This document shows positions 7,194 through 14,798 of a stretch of DNA of 64,000 bases, piece after piece. The stretch comes from Rhodococcus sp. PAMC28707 (lineage in GTDB: Bacteria > Actinomycetota > Actinomycetes > Mycobacteriales > Mycobacteriaceae): contig NZ_CP039253.1 in the NCBI RefSeq assembly GCF_004795915.1, positions 4,553,501 through 4,617,500 on the forward strand, read 5' to 3'. Numbering within the stretch: the stretch's first letter is position 1; every line of letters starts with the position of its first letter. A program made the position numbers and the translations under genes. The notes under the pieces are model-generated. The model did no database searches. It was not told the DNA's origin and saw nothing but the letters and a program-made list of their open reading frames with translations.

Positions 7194-8426
7194 TTGTCCG
7201 GAAATTCAGTCGCCCACGCGGTCTACGCGGGAATCGACACGCACAAGGATTTTCACGTCGCCGCGGTCGTCGACCATCTGGGTCGACTGCTAGACACATT
7301 CACAGCCGCGACGACGGTCGCCGGGTATCGAACTCTGCTGCAGTGGATTACGTCATTCGGCGACGTGGACCGGATCGGAGTCGAAGGCACGGGCTCCTAC
7401 GGAGTCGCCATCACCCGACTGCTTCGCGACCGAGAACTCGAGGTCGTCGAAGTGAACCGGCCAAACCGGCAGATGCGGAGACTGCGCGGCAAAACCGATG
7501 CGGTCGATGCCGAAGCTGCGGCGCGGGCCGCTCTCGCCGGCGCCGCAGCGGCCGTCCCGAAGTCGCACGACGGAGCTATCGAGTCGATCCGACTTCTCCG
7601 TGTGACACTGACTGGTCTGCGCAAATGCTCTACAGCGCTGACGAATTCGCTGCGCAACATCATCGTCGGTGCTCCACCGGAATTACGCGATCAACTCGAA
7701 CCGATGACCATCGGCACCTTGTTGCATCATTGCTCCAGCTTCCGTGTCCCGGCCGGCGCGCCTACCGACGCTCGGGTAGCCGTCAGGTCGACGCTTCGTT
7801 CACTCTCACGGCAGATCCTCTTCCAGCAACACGAGATGGATCGGCTCCGAAGCGAGTTGACCGAGCTGGTGCGCCGAGTCAACCCCTCGTTGCTCGCTGC
7901 GCCGGGCATTGGGGTTGACAGCGCTTCGACCCTGCTCGTCACCGCAGGAGATAATCCCGAACGACTCCACAGCGAGGCATCTTTCGCTGCTCTGTGCGGC
8001 GTGTCGCCGATCGAAGCGTCGTCGGGCAAGCACACCCGGCACAGGCTCAATCGCGGCGGAGATCGCCAAGCGAACAACGCCCTGTGGCGTATCGCGCTGA
8101 TCCGATCCTCCAGCGATGAACGCACCCGCACTTACGTGGCGCGGAGGACCGCCGAGGGGAAATCGCCGCGGGAAATCAGGCGTTGCCTCAAACGGCACAT
8201 CGCCCGTGAGGTCTACACCCTTCTCGTCCACCCGCAGTCCGTCCCCGGCACCGATGACCTTCGGCCACTACGCCACCGAGTCGGTCTGTCGATGCAGTCC
8301 TGCGCCGACCACTTCGCGGTCTCCCTCACGACGATCTCGCGCACAGAACGGGCTATCAAACCGAACCACCAATTCGCCTCTCGCTACCGCGAATGGTTGA
8401 CGGGACAACTTGCCGATTCCGCTTGA
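7194..8426 (+). CDS. IS110-family transposase (DEDD recombinase), IS110-B
   Basis: This 410-residue protein starts at TTG 7194. Catalytic blocks are YAGIDTHKDFHVAAVV, GVEGTGSYGVAI and KTDAVDAEAAARAAL. The C-terminal serine region is CGVSPIEASSGKHTRHRLNR with GGDRQANNAL. It is about 57 residues longer than the IS110-A enzyme: the extra tail (VGLSMQSCADHFAVSLTTIS) looks like a helix-turn-helix. The two enzymes share their motif blocks but differ enough to be separate subgroups. All DEDD residues are present. It ends 16 bp from the right end of the element. Confidence 0.93.
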   Translation: MSGNSVAHAVYAGIDTHKDFHVAAVVDHLGRLLDTFTAATTVAGYRTLLQWITSFGDVDRIGVEGTGSYGVAITRLLRDRELEVVEVNRPNRQMRRLRGKTDAVDAEAAARAALAGAAAAVPKSHDGAIESIRLLRVTLTGLRKCSTALTNSLRNIIVGAPPELRDQLEPMTIGTLLHHCSSFRVPAGAPTDARVAVRSTLRSLSRQILFQQHEMDRLRSELTELVRRVNPSLLAAPGIGVDSASTLLVTAGDNPERLHSEASFAALCGVSPIEASSGKHTRHRLNRGGDRQANNALWRIALIRSSSDERTRTYVARRTAEGKSPREIRRCLKRHIAREVYTLLVHPQSVPGTDDLRPLRHRVGLSMQSCADHFAVSLTTISRTERAIKPNHQFASRYREWLTGQLADSA

Positions 8427-9244
8427 CACCAATAGGAGCATCCAAACCTGGGGCAGTCCCTACCGTCGCCGCGAAGGACAGCGTCGGCGCCGCCGTCCAG
8501 GAATACGACTTGGCCGGTGATATGAGAGTTTTCTTTGGACACCAGCCAGGAAATCAATTGCGCCACCTGTTGTGGCTGGGCATGACCGTTCAACGGCATC
8601 GGCACGCTGCCATCGATAGCCTTTAGACCTGCATCGGTGTCGAGCATGGCCTGGATCATCGGTGTGACGATGGTGCCGGGGGCGATGGCGTTGAGCGGAA
8701 TGCCCATGCCTGCCCACTCAGCCGTGACGGCGTTGCGACGCACCCAGCGTGCGATCGCAGCCTTCGACGACGAATATATCTGTGCACCGTGGCCGCTTTC
8801 CACGGCGGACCGGGCTGCTGCTGTTGCCGCCGCTTCGTCGCCGGCAAGTGCGGCTTCGACGATGGAAGAATCAGTGGGGTGTAGTGACGCTACAGACGAG
8901 ATCACCACGGCCCTCGGATCGGTCCCTTCGACGAGTAGAGGCCGCAAGCCCTCGAGGGTAGCCACAGCACCGAAGTAGTTGACACCAATGGTGATCGGGT
9001 CGAACAGTGCGACGCCCGCGCAGGCTACAACCCCGTCCAACCTTCCGCCTGTCAACTGGTGAGCCTGTTCGACGAGCTCGCGTCGTCCGTCTGCCGTCGC
9101 GAGGTCAACGGTGATATCGCTGTCTCGCAGATCTGCGCCGACGACGTGAGCACCCTGGTTGCGCAGATGCGCGGCAGCGGCAGCACCGATACCGGAAGCA
9201 CTACCGGTCACTAAGTACGTTCTGGTCATGTCCCGCCTTGTCAT
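8384..9244 (-). pseudogene. Short-chain dehydrogenase/reductase with 3' end replaced by IS sequence
   Basis: Rossmann motif TGSASGIGAAAAAHL, then VACAGVALFD (NAG-type motif) and the catalytic IYSSSKAAIARW (YxxxK shifted to Y-S-S-S-K). Near the end stands GQVVFLDGGADAVLRGD, the usual last 20 residues of SDRs such as hydroxysteroid dehydrogenases. After RGD-G the frame enters the IS3-B end and IS110-B and adds about 25 foreign residues. Only a few native C-terminal residues are lost, so it could still be active. Starts at 9244 or at ATG 9229, which has AAGGCGG upstream. It is divergent from a TetR gene that probably controls it. Confidence 0.75.
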
Positions 9245-9339
9245 GGTTCTAGGAAGCGTGATCGCAATGTGCCCATATGAGACAAGGTGCCAATCTATGC
9301 CATCATGCTAATGTGTGTCAAAGGCCTCGAGGAGGAATT
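9245..9339. promoter_or_regulatory. Divergent SDR/TetR intergenic region with SDR promoter candidate
   Basis: On the minus strand TTGACA (within the TGTGTCAAAG at 9314-9323) is followed 17 bases later by ATAGAT, an acceptable -35/-10 pair for the SDR gene. On the plus strand GAGGAGG lies five bases before GTG 9340 and fixes the TetR start. I see no strong dyad here. Confidence 0.35.
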
Positions 9340-9954
9340 GTGACTCAACCGCAGCAGTCTTTGATGGATCGTCGGCGGGCGGCAGTGCGGATGGACATCG
9401 CTGCAAGTGCAGCGCGACTTTTTGCTGAGCGCGGATTCGACGCGACCTCGGTGGAGGATATTGCGCGCGGAGCCGGAATGTCGGTTCGAACCTTCTACCG
9501 GCACTGTGATGCGAAAGAAGACACCTTGACCCCAGTGGTCGTTTCGGGGATTCGCCACTTCGTAGAATGCCTGCGAAACTTACCCGAGCAAGAATTGGTG
9601 TCAGCGTCCGTACAGCAAGCATTTCTGCAAGTATTCGAACGTTACAAAAATACAGAAGGTATCTCGTCGAGTGAACTTTTCGTCATCCTCACTTCAGTGC
9701 CCGGCATCCACGCGCGATGGATGGTTGCGGCACATGGACTAGCCGAGGAAATGCGACCGCTCCTTGCCCGGCGTGCCGGATTGGAACCTGATGGTCTCGA
9801 GGCTCGCATGTTGTCGCATACGCTGATCGGCGCGCTCACAGTCACTTTGGAGTACTGGGCAACCCAAGAACCTGGCGATCCCAACGAGATCGGCCGACTC
9901 GCAGCATCAGCGTTGTCAGTGCTCCGGGTCATTACCGTCGAACAAGAACACTGA
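9340..9954 (+). CDS. TetR-family transcriptional regulator
   Basis: The protein has about 204 residues, starting at GTG 9340 (VTQPQQSLMDRRR), placed by a strong GAGGAGG site. The N-terminal DNA-binding domain reads AARLFAERGFDATSVEDIAR and then GMSVRTFYRHCDAKEDTL, the TetR helix-turn-helix. The rest is an all-helical ligand-binding domain of usual length (TetR_C type with LIGALTVTLEYWA). It is divergent from the SDR gene and followed 33 bp later by an SRPBCC gene on the same strand, so it probably represses one or both in response to an unknown small hydrophobic ligand. Confidence 0.88.
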   Translation: MTQPQQSLMDRRRAAVRMDIAASAARLFAERGFDATSVEDIARGAGMSVRTFYRHCDAKEDTLTPVVVSGIRHFVECLRNLPEQELVSASVQQAFLQVFERYKNTEGISSSELFVILTSVPGIHARWMVAAHGLAEEMRPLLARRAGLEPDGLEARMLSHTLIGALTVTLEYWATQEPGDPNEIGRLAASALSVLRVITVEQEH

Positions 9955-9987
9955 ACTGACTCCAGATTCGAAAGATAAGGAAAAAGA

Positions 9988-10422
9988 ATGATTCGATCTA
10001 TCACACGCAACGTAATTGTTCCCGTGCTACCGGATCTCGCATGGGAGTACGTGGGGGACTTCGATGCTCTCGCGTCGTGGCATCCCGGTGTTCCTCCCGT
10101 AGAAATGGAAAACAATGCGGACCCGACAGAGATAGGTTCTGTCCGAACCTTTTCCGTAGACGGACGAGTAGTGGCCCGTGAGCAATTACGTGCTCGCGAT
10201 GCTGAGGGGCGCAGCTACAGTTACGAAGTACTCGACCCGATGCTGCCCGTCCGTGACTACATCGCGACGATCGCGGTCGTCCCCCACGATCAGGGCTCAG
10301 AAATCCAATGGAGCGCTACCTATCGATCCGGCGACGATGCTGTTGCCATGATCGAGCAGGCATATGGCGACAACGTCTACAGCACTGGACTCAAAGCTGT
10401 TGGAGAACATTTTGGTGCGTAG
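9988..10422 (+). CDS. SRPBCC-family protein (polyketide cyclase/dehydrase-like)
   Basis: This 144-residue protein is preceded by AAGGAAAAAGA. It fits the START-like helix-grip fold: an N-terminal strand and helix (LAWEYVGDFDALASWHPGV), central beta hairpins (IGSVRTFSVDGRVVAREQL) and a long C-terminal helix (SGDDAVAMIEQAYGDN). The WHPGV segment near residue 30 is typical of the MxaD-like/polyketide_cyc2 group, which bind hydrophobic ligands and sometimes catalyse cyclisation or dehydration. No catalytic residue can be assigned. It may be part of the TetR transcription unit. Confidence 0.75.
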   Translation: MIRSITRNVIVPVLPDLAWEYVGDFDALASWHPGVPPVEMENNADPTEIGSVRTFSVDGRVVAREQLRARDAEGRSYSYEVLDPMLPVRDYIATIAVVPHDQGSEIQWSATYRSGDDAVAMIEQAYGDNVYSTGLKAVGEHFGA

Positions 10423-10540
10423 CGGTTCGACGATCGGGTGCATGCTGACGAGTATCCGCCCTCATGACCGGTCCACGAATGCTGTGCTGACTCGCCATCG
10501 ACATCTGAACCTTCAAGCCTCGATGGAACGGCCGGTGGAG

Positions 10541-10711
10541 TCACGCACTGTCGAATTTTTGCGGGGTATCGAGTGAAGCTGTCACCACCTCTTGATCATC
10601 TCTGTCGAACACGTCGATCGTGACGTGGCGACGGCGAGGTGGTGTCTTGCCGTGATCGAGCCCCGGGTGAAGGATGGGCTCAACGGCTGTTCGGATCTGT
10701 AGCGGAGGTTG
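10541..10711 (-). pseudogene. Possible C-terminal gene remnant
   Basis: The minus strand reads RTAVEPILHPGLDHGKTPPR and then HVTIDVFDRDDQEVVTASLD to a stop, with protein-like composition. No start or upstream part is visible, and the exported protein on the other strand begins at 10714. I do not recognise the family. It may be a chance frame in an otherwise empty 290-bp stretch. Confidence 0.2.
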
Positions 10712-10713
10712 CA

Positions 10714-11136
10714 GTGAAGAAAGTTGTTCATACCCTGCTCGTCTGCGCATCCGTTGTGATCGGTTCGACGCTTGCGACGGTTGGCACAGCGTCCGCAGCT
10801 GTGACCGTTCCGTTTCAAGTCGACCCGGCACCGTTCGGAAATCCGAACGGCAGCTTCGACGTTCCCGCGGGGCGATGTGTGGCGGTGGTCGGCGAACAGC
10901 CCGGCACGGTGACCATCACCGGTGGCAAGGAAGGCCGGTGGGGGTGCTTACTCTCGTCCGACGTGCATTGGTTGAATCTGTCGACCGGAGCGTCTGGCTC
11001 CGCGCGAATGTGGGACGGATTATATGGATTTCCGTCCGAGGCGACGTTAGTGAGTGGGTCTGGGCGCATTGTTGGGACCATCGTCTCCAACCTTGAGGCG
11101 ATCACTCCGGGATTCGTAAGCCTTTTTGTTCCATAG
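10714..11136 (+). CDS. Small secreted protein of unknown function
   Basis: The 140-residue protein is read from GTG 10714, preceded by GGAGG. The N-terminus (VKKVVHTLLVCASVVIGS) is a signal peptide with likely cleavage after TASA near residue 29. The mature domain of about 110 residues has a pair of cysteines (GRCVAVV and RWGCLLS) and several short beta-like stretches. I see no known domain. Such proteins are common in rhodococcal and mycobacterial cell envelopes. Confidence 0.65.
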   Translation: MKKVVHTLLVCASVVIGSTLATVGTASAAVTVPFQVDPAPFGNPNGSFDVPAGRCVAVVGEQPGTVTITGGKEGRWGCLLSSDVHWLNLSTGASGSARMWDGLYGFPSEATLVSGSGRIVGTIVSNLEAITPGFVSLFVP

Positions 11137-11447
11137 AAGCCGTGGGACGAGAATCAGTGTGGGGTCATTCGGACGGTTGAATTTTTGAACCGACTTCTGC
11201 ATTTCAGCTGTTCATGGTCAGTCGATCGAGTATTAGATTCCGCTGGAGCCTGGAGCAGGTGGTATCAATTTGAAGTACATAACCATTCTGCGACCCAATG
11301 GGACGAAGCAGAAGAATATCTGTGCTGATGGTCTCGAAGAATTCTGATGTGACAGTGCAACCGTGGGGAATACATGCTCGGACGCACACTCAGCGGATCT
11401 GAATGACAAGCAGTAACGGGCGACCACCCGACGAGTAAGGAACGACC
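11137..11447. other. Non-coding stretch, nothing recognised
   Basis: About 310 bp with no convincing frame on either strand. It should contain the promoter of the DUF2510 gene, but no clear -35/-10 pair or dyad stands out. Confidence 0.4.
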
Positions 11448-12209
11448 ATGACGACACCTCCTGGATGGCACGCGGACCCGGAAGGCTCTGCACAGCTACG
11501 GTGGTGGGACGGCCAACAGTGGACGTCCGCTCTTCAGCCAGATCCGATGAAACCGACTGCGTCCGAACACTTGTCAGGTGCTCCCGCCGATCCAGCGTCC
11601 GGTGGATCCAACCGCAGGAAGTGGCCATGGGTCGTGGCCGCCGGCTTGGTGCTGCTCGTCGTTACCGGTGCGCTGTATTCAGCGGGCAAGTCATCGGACG
11701 ACGTAGCGAACGGGCAGGCGGCCACAACGACACAATCGAGTGCGGTCGAAAAGGCTCCGGTCATTCCGAAAGCCACGACCACGACTGTCCCCCCGCCCCC
11801 GCCCCCGCCCCCGCCCCCGGCACCAGTCCTGCCGGTGGAAACTACCGAACCTGAGGCGCCGGCACCTATCGCTCCTGCCGCACCGAAGACGACCGAGACG
11901 GCCAGCGGGCAGACGGGGATGACCGGCGGACAGCGCAATGCTGTGCGTGCGGCCAACAGCTATCTGGACTATTCGTCGTTTTCCCGACAGGGTCTGATCG
12001 ATCAACTGACGTACGAGGACTACTCGACCGAGGATGCGACCTTCGCTGTGGACAATGTCGCGGCTGATTGGAACGAACAGGCCGCGCTCTCCGCTCAGGA
12101 CTACCTCGACTACACAGCCTTCTCGCGTCAAGGCCTCGTCGATCAGTTGATATACGAAGGGTTCACCCCTGAACAGGCTCAGTACGGAGTGGATCGGACA
12201 GGGCTCTAG
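11448..12209 (+). CDS. DUF2510 membrane protein with two Ltp-type repeats
   Basis: The 253-residue protein has four parts. It opens with a DUF2510 domain (PGWHADPEGSAQLRWWDGQQ, residues 4-33). Next is a single membrane helix (WPWVVAAGLVLLVVTGALY, about 62-80). Then comes a proline-rich linker with a run of eight prolines. Last are two Ltp-family repeats (SYLDYSSFSRQGLIDQLTYE and DYLDYTAFSRQGLVDQLIYE, about 167-250). Ltp repeats occur in host-cell-surface-exposed lipoproteins, including phage superinfection-exclusion Ltp. In bacterial genomes their role is mostly unknown. Topology should put the repeats outside the cell. The gene is monocistronic, with a small hairpin over its stop codon. Confidence 0.8.
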   Translation: MTTPPGWHADPEGSAQLRWWDGQQWTSALQPDPMKPTASEHLSGAPADPASGGSNRRKWPWVVAAGLVLLVVTGALYSAGKSSDDVANGQAATTTQSSAVEKAPVIPKATTTTVPPPPPPPPPPAPVLPVETTEPEAPAPIAPAAPKTTETASGQTGMTGGQRNAVRAANSYLDYSSFSRQGLIDQLTYEDYSTEDATFAVDNVAADWNEQAALSAQDYLDYTAFSRQGLVDQLIYEGFTPEQAQYGVDRTGL

Positions 12210-12223
12210 CCTCCCGGAGGCTA
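12207..12223 (+). terminator. Short hairpin at the stop codon
   Basis: TAGCCTC (12207-12213), a 3-base loop and GAGGCTA (12217-12223) make a perfect 7-bp stem that begins on the TAG stop codon of the DUF2510 gene. There is no T-tract, so it may be a weak or Rho-assisted terminator. Confidence 0.4.
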
Positions 12224-12384
12224 CCTGCGCCAAGGATGTCGGGATCCAACGGTCACTCCGCCGCGGGCGCTGCGCCGACAACACTCACCGGGTTGATTGC
12301 CGAGCAACCAGGCCTCAGTTGGCCAGCCCGTATCAGCACCTGCAGCCAGGCAGCTCGCGCGACTCGGTCGGATAGTCTGACTCC

Positions 12385-13029
12385 GTGAATCTGGGAGTGG
12401 TACTCGAACGGGTGTTTGCGGGAGAAGCCAGCGACGTGCCGGATGACCCGACGGCGACCAAAATCCTGGATGCAGCGGTAGGGGCATGTGCCGCTAGCGG
12501 CATCGGTGCACTGACGATCGACGGTGTTGCACGTCGCGCCGGCGTCAACAGGACCACCATCTACCGCCGCTTCGGTGACCGCGATGGAGTGCTGCAAGCG
12601 ATGACTCTGCGCGAGGGTGAGCGCATGGCGCAGGGGATCATGAAGTCTCTCGAGGGGGTCGAGGATCCGGCCGAACAGCTCGTCGAAGGCTTCGCGGCTG
12701 CGGTGCGCCTCACCGAAGCGCATCCGGTGATCCGACGCACCGCCGAGTTCGAGCCGCAGGACCTCATCGCGGCGGGGTTGGCCGACGAAGCCGCGTTGCT
12801 TCGGTTGGGCAGCTCCTTCGCTGCCGCTGGTGTACGAAAGTTGCAGTTGGACGGCCGGGCGACTCATCTCGATGCCGATGCGATCGGAGAGACCATGGCA
12901 CGGCTGTTCGCCTCGTTCGTGCTGATCCCCGCGCAGTACTCGATAGATGTTCGTTCCGAGGCGGGGGCGAGAAGCTATGCGAGACGAACTCTGGTTCCGT
13001 TGCTGCTCGGATCGGCCGGAAACGCTTGA
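12385..13029 (+). CDS. TetR-family transcriptional regulator
   Basis: The 214-residue protein is read from GTG 12385. The helix-turn-helix is ALTIDGVARRAGVNRTTIYR followed by RFGDRDGVLQAM, a standard TetR N-terminal domain at about residues 30-75. The rest is a helical effector domain. It ends only 32 bp before the DUF2236 gene on the same strand. A strong 10-bp dyad lies exactly between the two, which suggests that it represses the DUF2236 gene, though its own start lies 650 bp away from that site. The ligand is unknown. Confidence 0.88.
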   Translation: MNLGVVLERVFAGEASDVPDDPTATKILDAAVGACAASGIGALTIDGVARRAGVNRTTIYRRFGDRDGVLQAMTLREGERMAQGIMKSLEGVEDPAEQLVEGFAAAVRLTEAHPVIRRTAEFEPQDLIAAGLADEAALLRLGSSFAAAGVRKLQLDGRATHLDADAIGETMARLFASFVLIPAQYSIDVRSEAGARSYARRTLVPLLLGSAGNA

Positions 13030-13062
13030 CGGTGTGCAACACATGCGACAGTATGTGTTGCA
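13025..13062 (+). promoter_or_regulatory. Promoter with embedded perfect dyad upstream of the DUF2236 gene
   Basis: Arms TGCAACACAT (13035-13044) and ATGTGTTGCA (13053-13062) are perfect complements with an 8-base spacer. TTGACG (13025-13030) and CAGTAT (13049-13054) are 18 bases apart. The downstream arm ends on the A of the ATG at 13062. The transcript would therefore start at or next to the start codon, giving a leaderless mRNA. This is the natural site for the adjacent TetR protein. Confidence 0.65.
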
Positions 13063-14048
13063 TGGCACGCATCATGAATTCACCGCTTGATTTTGGCATC
13101 TTCGGCCCCGAATCGGTGACCTGGAAGGTCTACCGCTATCCGACCTCGATGACGGTGGGCTTCACACGCACCGCGCTCACCGAGATGTTCGACCCACTGG
13201 TCGTGGCTTCGGTTGCCGGCACCGACTCGCTGAGACAGCGCGCCGCCGACCGGTACGACCGCACTTTGGAATACGCGGGCGCACTGGTGCTGGCGGATAG
13301 TGCCACGGCCGCACAGGCCGCGGACACTCTGATGCGCATACATTCGAAGATCAGCGGTCTCGATCCGGAAACCGGGCAGACTTACGACCCCAACGATCCG
13401 GTAGGTCAGCTGTGGATTCACCTCACCCAGTGGCAGTCGGTTCTCCACGTTTACGAGCGATTCGGGCCCGGACGCTTGAGCGAGGAAGACGAACGCCAAT
13501 ACTGGAAAGAATGCGCGATTGCCGCACAGTTCCAGACGATCGACCCCGCTGATGTCCCGCGGAGCCGTGCCGAGATGCGGGCCTACTACCAGCGAGTCCG
13601 TCCCGGAATGTTGATCAGCGAGACTGCAATCGAACATGCACAGATCATTTTGGACGGTGCCAATCCTGCGCTCACCGAGCTCCCCGGTCCATTGAGCATC
13701 ATGAGCCCGCTGGCCCAGTGGTTGCTACGCCGAGCCACAATAGCCACCCTGCCTCGCTGGATGCGCACAGCAATCGGGTCTCGCCAAGGACCGATCGTCG
13801 ACGCAGTAGTTACCGCGGTCTTGCGCCCGGCAATGCGACTGGCCGCGCGTCAGCCGAAGGGGTTGGCCAAGAAGCTCGAAAGTGCCTCACCCCGGGCCTA
13901 TGCCGTGCTCGCACCCGCAATTCTCGACATACCGCCGACGACACCCGAGACCGTTACGGTGCAGGAAGCCTTCCGGCGCGCAGGAAGACCCTTGCCGCGT
14001 GAGCAGTACCTGGCCCTCGTGGGCGACTCGGTCAACTCAGCCCTCTGA
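13062..14048 (+). CDS. DUF2236 (MpaB/latex-clearing-protein-type) oxygenase-like protein
   Basis: The protein has about 328 residues. It has the DUF2236 pattern: the N-terminal DFGIFGPESVTWKVYRYPT, the MRIHSKISGLDPETGQTYDP block containing the conserved histidine, LWIHLTQWQSVLHVYERFG (second histidine) and YYQRVRPGM. DUF2236 proteins include the haem-dependent rubber oxygenase Lcp and fungal MpaB. Most actinobacterial members have no assigned substrate. ATG 13062 is preferred because it fits the leaderless promoter; ATG 13074 is possible. A TetR regulator lies immediately upstream. Confidence 0.82.
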   Translation: MARIMNSPLDFGIFGPESVTWKVYRYPTSMTVGFTRTALTEMFDPLVVASVAGTDSLRQRAADRYDRTLEYAGALVLADSATAAQAADTLMRIHSKISGLDPETGQTYDPNDPVGQLWIHLTQWQSVLHVYERFGPGRLSEEDERQYWKECAIAAQFQTIDPADVPRSRAEMRAYYQRVRPGMLISETAIEHAQIILDGANPALTELPGPLSIMSPLAQWLLRRATIATLPRWMRTAIGSRQGPIVDAVVTAVLRPAMRLAARQPKGLAKKLESASPRAYAVLAPAILDIPPTTPETVTVQEAFRRAGRPLPREQYLALVGDSVNSAL

Positions 14049-14094
14049 TCACCGAACTCGAATTTCGGGGTCGATCGACTATTACAGTCGAGTT

Positions 14095-14667
14095 ATGACT
14101 CCTGTGAGCTGGACATTCGATGCATCAGATGGAGGGCAACTGACGATCAAGACGGACGTCACCGGCAAGGCGTCCAAATTGGGCCACCGTCTCACCATTG
14201 CAATGAAGTCGTGGACGGCCGCCGTCGACTGGTCTGGGAACACTCCCACCTCGGTCACCTTCACCGTCGAAGTCGATTCACTCGACGTGGTCGGCGGTGA
14301 AGGTGGTGTCACGCCGCTGATCGGGCCGGAAAAGATCCTCGCAAAATTCAACGCGCTGAAGACCTTCGACGCGAAACGGTACCCCCAGATTCGCTTCCGC
14401 TCAGACGAAATCGCCGCGATAAATACCGGATTCAGCCTCCGCGGTACGATGGAGATCCACGGCATCACCCGGGGCATGACTGTGAACGTAACCGTCGTTG
14501 AAGATGGTATGAAATGGCACTGTGCATCGGAAAGCACAGTGCGCCAGTCGGATTACGAAATCAAGCCGTACTCACAGATGCTGGGTGCTATGAAGGTGGT
14601 CGACGAGGTGACAGTGTCCTTCGAGGCCGAGCGCACGAAGCCGTGCCTGAATCCACCGAGTCGGTAA
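14095..14667 (+). CDS. YceI-family protein
   Basis: The 190-residue protein begins MTPVSWTFDASDGGQLTIKT and carries the YceI pattern: GHRLTIAMKSWTAAVDW, the strand VTFTVEVDSLDV, DAKRYPQIRFRSDEI and GTMEIHGITRGMTVNVTV. YceI proteins are lipocalin-like barrels that bind polyisoprenoid or other long-chain lipids. This one lacks a signal peptide, which is usual for actinobacterial cytoplasmic members. It starts 46 bp after the DUF2236 gene, so both could share a transcript. Confidence 0.85.
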   Translation: MTPVSWTFDASDGGQLTIKTDVTGKASKLGHRLTIAMKSWTAAVDWSGNTPTSVTFTVEVDSLDVVGGEGGVTPLIGPEKILAKFNALKTFDAKRYPQIRFRSDEIAAINTGFSLRGTMEIHGITRGMTVNVTVVEDGMKWHCASESTVRQSDYEIKPYSQMLGAMKVVDEVTVSFEAERTKPCLNPPSR

Positions 14668-14798
14668 TCGACGAAAGATCTCAGGTGCGACGACAACTAT
14701 TGTGATGCGTGACGGGTACTTCGCGTTCGCTGCGTGGACAACCACGACTTGGCACTTGCGGTCTTTCGAGTTCGACCGAAACCGTGCACACTACGTCG

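Larger units (their letters stand above)
6933..8442 (+). mobile_element. IS110-family element IS110-B (1510 bp)
   Basis: The left end starts ACTAATAATGG at 6933 and the right end closes with CTTGACACCAATAGGAGCAT near 8442. Both ends are close to those of IS110-A (AGTAATAAT and CTTGACATCTATAGGAGCGT). The element holds a 260-bp non-coding left part and one transposase. Joining 6932 to 8443 gives GATGTCAACCAAACCTGGGG, which aligns with the left inverted repeat of IS3-B, so it inserted inside the right inverted repeat of that element. Confidence 0.85.
3103..8460 (-). mobile_element. IS3-family element (host element IS3-B), split by two later insertions
   Basis: Terminal inverted repeats are visible: GGGACTGCCCC at 3103-3113 and its complement GGGGCAGTCCC at 8450-8460. 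Both are followed inward by a GTTGAC block. Its transposase genes lie on the minus strand. Removing IS3-A (3268-5847, with one 4-bp target copy) and IS110-B (6933-8442) leaves about 1264 bp, a normal IS3 length, and rejoins its OrfB. IS110-B sits inside the right inverted repeat, between GATGTCAAC (6924-6932) and CAAACC (8443-8448). I see no clear target duplication at the outer ends, so an adjacent deletion or old age is possible. The right end abuts the last codons of a truncated SDR gene. Confidence 0.8.

Noticed and set aside
11793..11820. CCGCCC-type repeat as a possible regulatory tandem repeat
   Set aside because: It encodes the polyproline linker of the DUF2510/Ltp protein and is in frame; simple coding repeat.
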